NCBI GenBank assembly: GCA_031367345.1
Contig: JANLPR010000079.1
Span: 1 to 16,159, forward strand
Direction of reading: 5' to 3'
DNA from: JADKIH01 sp031367345
GTDB taxonomy: Bacteria > Bacteroidota > Bacteroidia > AKYH767-A > 2013-40CM-41-45
Length of the DNA: 16,159 bases
A program made the translations under genes and the position numbers. This document shows, piece after piece, positions 15,106-16,159 of the stretch. The notes below the pieces were generated by a model, which was not told the DNA's origin, searched no databases, and saw only the letters and a list, made by a program, of their open reading frames with translations. The first letter of the stretch is position 1, and every line of letters begins with the position of its first letter.

Positions 15106-15990
15106 TTAATTGATTTTGAAGGTTTCAATGTTAAAAAATTTGTATTTGAGTTCCGCCAACACTGGATTAAATTCTTTTTCAAGCTGTAACTTGATTGCAC
15201 TTGCAATATCCATATTGCCTTTTAATCTTTCAATAAGAATAGTGTCGTTTATATCGGTTAGCCAAATAGCTTCAAATTTGTTATAGTCAAATTCTACTGG
15301 ATTCAAAAGCCATGTTTCAAAGTCATTTAAGTTTGTAAACACTTTCAATTCATTTCGGTTAAAATCAATATTTAGTTTATACACAATGAAAATGTAATTG
15401 ATAAAAACTAAGTCGGTTAATTCAAGGATACCAAATTTATATGCTTTTCCTCCTTTATGAAGATTAGTTTTTTCAGAATAGAGTTGAAAATAATTTTTTG
15501 AATTGTAGTCGTAATCAGAATTACGAATTAGTGATTCATAGAACTCACTATTAAATTTTTCCTCAAGATGTTTTTCAAAAGTGCTGAACAAAATCTGCTT
15601 ACAGTTATCATTACAAGCATTAGCCAAATAAACTAAGTGCATGTAGCTTGCATTATTTCCATTGTCCGAAGAACAATTTAGAATTGCTGTTTGCACCAAC
15701 TTTGCATTGTCAATTTTGTAAGCGGGATAAAATTTTACTATTGCTTTCGGAATTGTTTTGATTAAGTCATTGTATTTGCTGTAACCGTATTTATCTCCAA
15801 TAACTGCTATTTTCAAAATTTCCATTAGGTCTTTTTCTTCCAATAAATTCCCTTTTCTTAAAATGAAATTTGAAAATTGATTAAAATCAAGCCCGGCGCT
15901 ATCACCAAAGCACCAAACATTATTTCTTTTCTGAGCAAAACAACTAAAAGAAATAATTAGGATAAAAAAAATGCTGAGTGAATACTTCAT
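15106..15990 (-). CDS. secreted protein of unknown function with an NNVWCFGDSAGLDFN start
   Basis: This 294-residue protein has a signal peptide (MKYSLSIFFILIISFSCFAQ, cut near the Gln). The mature protein opens with KRNNVWCFGDSAGLDFN, close to the opening common in large Bacteroidota T9SS surface proteins (NNxWYFGxxAGLDF). The usual beta-propeller does not follow; the rest looks mainly helical (EKDLMEILKIAVIGDKYGYS, KLVQTAILNCSSDNG, KLQLEKEFNPVLAEL). Cysteines occur in NCSSDNG and ACNDNCKQ, possibly disulfides. No domain is recognised. Its ATG overlaps the stop of the upstream T9SS-sorted gene (ATGA, 15987-15990), so translation is likely coupled. The AlbA_2 gene follows at 7 bases. It lacks a T9SS sorting domain of its own, so it probably stays in the periplasm or outer membrane. 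Confidence 0.8.
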   Translation of the reverse strand: MKYSLSIFFILIISFSCFAQKRNNVWCFGDSAGLDFNQFSNFILRKGNLLEEKDLMEILKIAVIGDKYGYSKYNDLIKTIPKAIVKFYPAYKIDNAKLVQTAILNCSSDNGNNASYMHLVYLANACNDNCKQILFSTFEKHLEEKFNSEFYESLIRNSDYDYNSKNYFQLYSEKTNLHKGGKAYKFGILELTDLVFINYIFIVYKLNIDFNRNELKVFTNLNDFETWLLNPVEFDYNKFEAIWLTDINDTILIERLKGNMDIASAIKLQLEKEFNPVLAELKYKFFNIETFKIN

Positions 15991-16159
15991 CGGATGATTA
16001 CAATTTTTTGTGTTCCTAAAATTCTCTGACCGTTTTGTATACTGACAAAATAAATTCCCTGCATAATATCCGCTGTATTAATTTCATAAGATGTAGAATT
16101 GGAATTTATATTCACTCGCCTTATTATTTTACCCAACTGATCGATGATTACAATTAAGC
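15987..16159 (-). CDS. T9SS type A sorting domain, C-terminal end of a secreted protein (partial, 5' end outside window)
   Basis: The last 56 codons of a minus-strand gene read IVIIDQLGKIIRR, then TSYEINTADIMQGIYFVSIQ, NGQRILGTQKIVIIR and a TGA at 15987-15989. This is the classic Por_Secre_tail pattern: a strand with D-x-x-G-K, then GIYFV, an NG turn and a final K-I-x-I-x. The domain targets outer-membrane translocation by the type IX system and is cut off on the cell surface. The start and the functional part of the protein are beyond the right edge. Its stop overlaps the start of the 294-residue secreted protein by the four bases ATGA. The gene is therefore the upstream member of the three-gene cassette. 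Confidence 0.85.
   Translation of the reverse strand, partial: LIVIIDQLGKIIRRVNINSNSTSYEINTADIMQGIYFVSIQNGQRILGTQKIVIIR

Overview
The window looks like a piece of a low-GC Bacteroidota chromosome. The pointers are a type IX secretion (T9SS) C-terminal sorting domain at the right edge, HYR and Ig-like repeat surface proteins, several short lipoproteins, a Wza/Wzc pair of the Bacteroidota kind, and promoters of the form TTTG-N20-TAnnTTTG. The clearest promoters are in front of the acyl-CoA dehydrogenase and the toxin-antitoxin pair. No RNA genes, IS elements or CRISPR arrays are visible.

Left part (1-4638). The minus strand holds the N-terminal 755 codons of a very large secreted surface protein. 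It has Ig-like, P/Homo-B-like and HYR domains and runs off the left edge. Its natural ATG is out of frame by one base in an A6 run. Next come a two-gene minus-strand unit (a heavy-metal-binding lipoprotein, then a very basic secreted protein) and a divergent plus-strand lipoprotein with a Rieske-like fold that lacks the histidine ligands. This lipoprotein converges, with overlapping stop codons, on an MscS channel gene.

Middle (4656-13418). These are mostly housekeeping genes. A Glu/Leu/Phe/Val dehydrogenase lies directly upstream of mscS in one unit. A histone-H1-like protein with a Lys/Ala/Pro half and an Asp/Glu half has its own promoter and a strong intrinsic terminator. A HigB/HigA-type toxin-antitoxin pair follows, in toxin-first order. 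anmK (peptidoglycan recycling) and an acyl-CoA dehydrogenase are divergent. After a clear terminator comes a wza-wzc pair for polysaccharide export. Its Wzc/BY-kinase ends in a nine-tyrosine cluster. No glycosyltransferase follows.

Right part (13419-16159). A 360-base non-coding stretch rich in short repeats, including three TGTGCAATT units, separates the polysaccharide pair from a minus-strand three-gene cassette. In transcription order the cassette holds the end of a T9SS-sorted surface protein, a secreted 294-residue protein of unknown function coupled to it by an ATGA overlap, and a cytoplasmic AlbA_2 / GHKL-like ATPase / winged-helix protein. The cassette is the least explained part of the window and the best candidate for an undescribed system.
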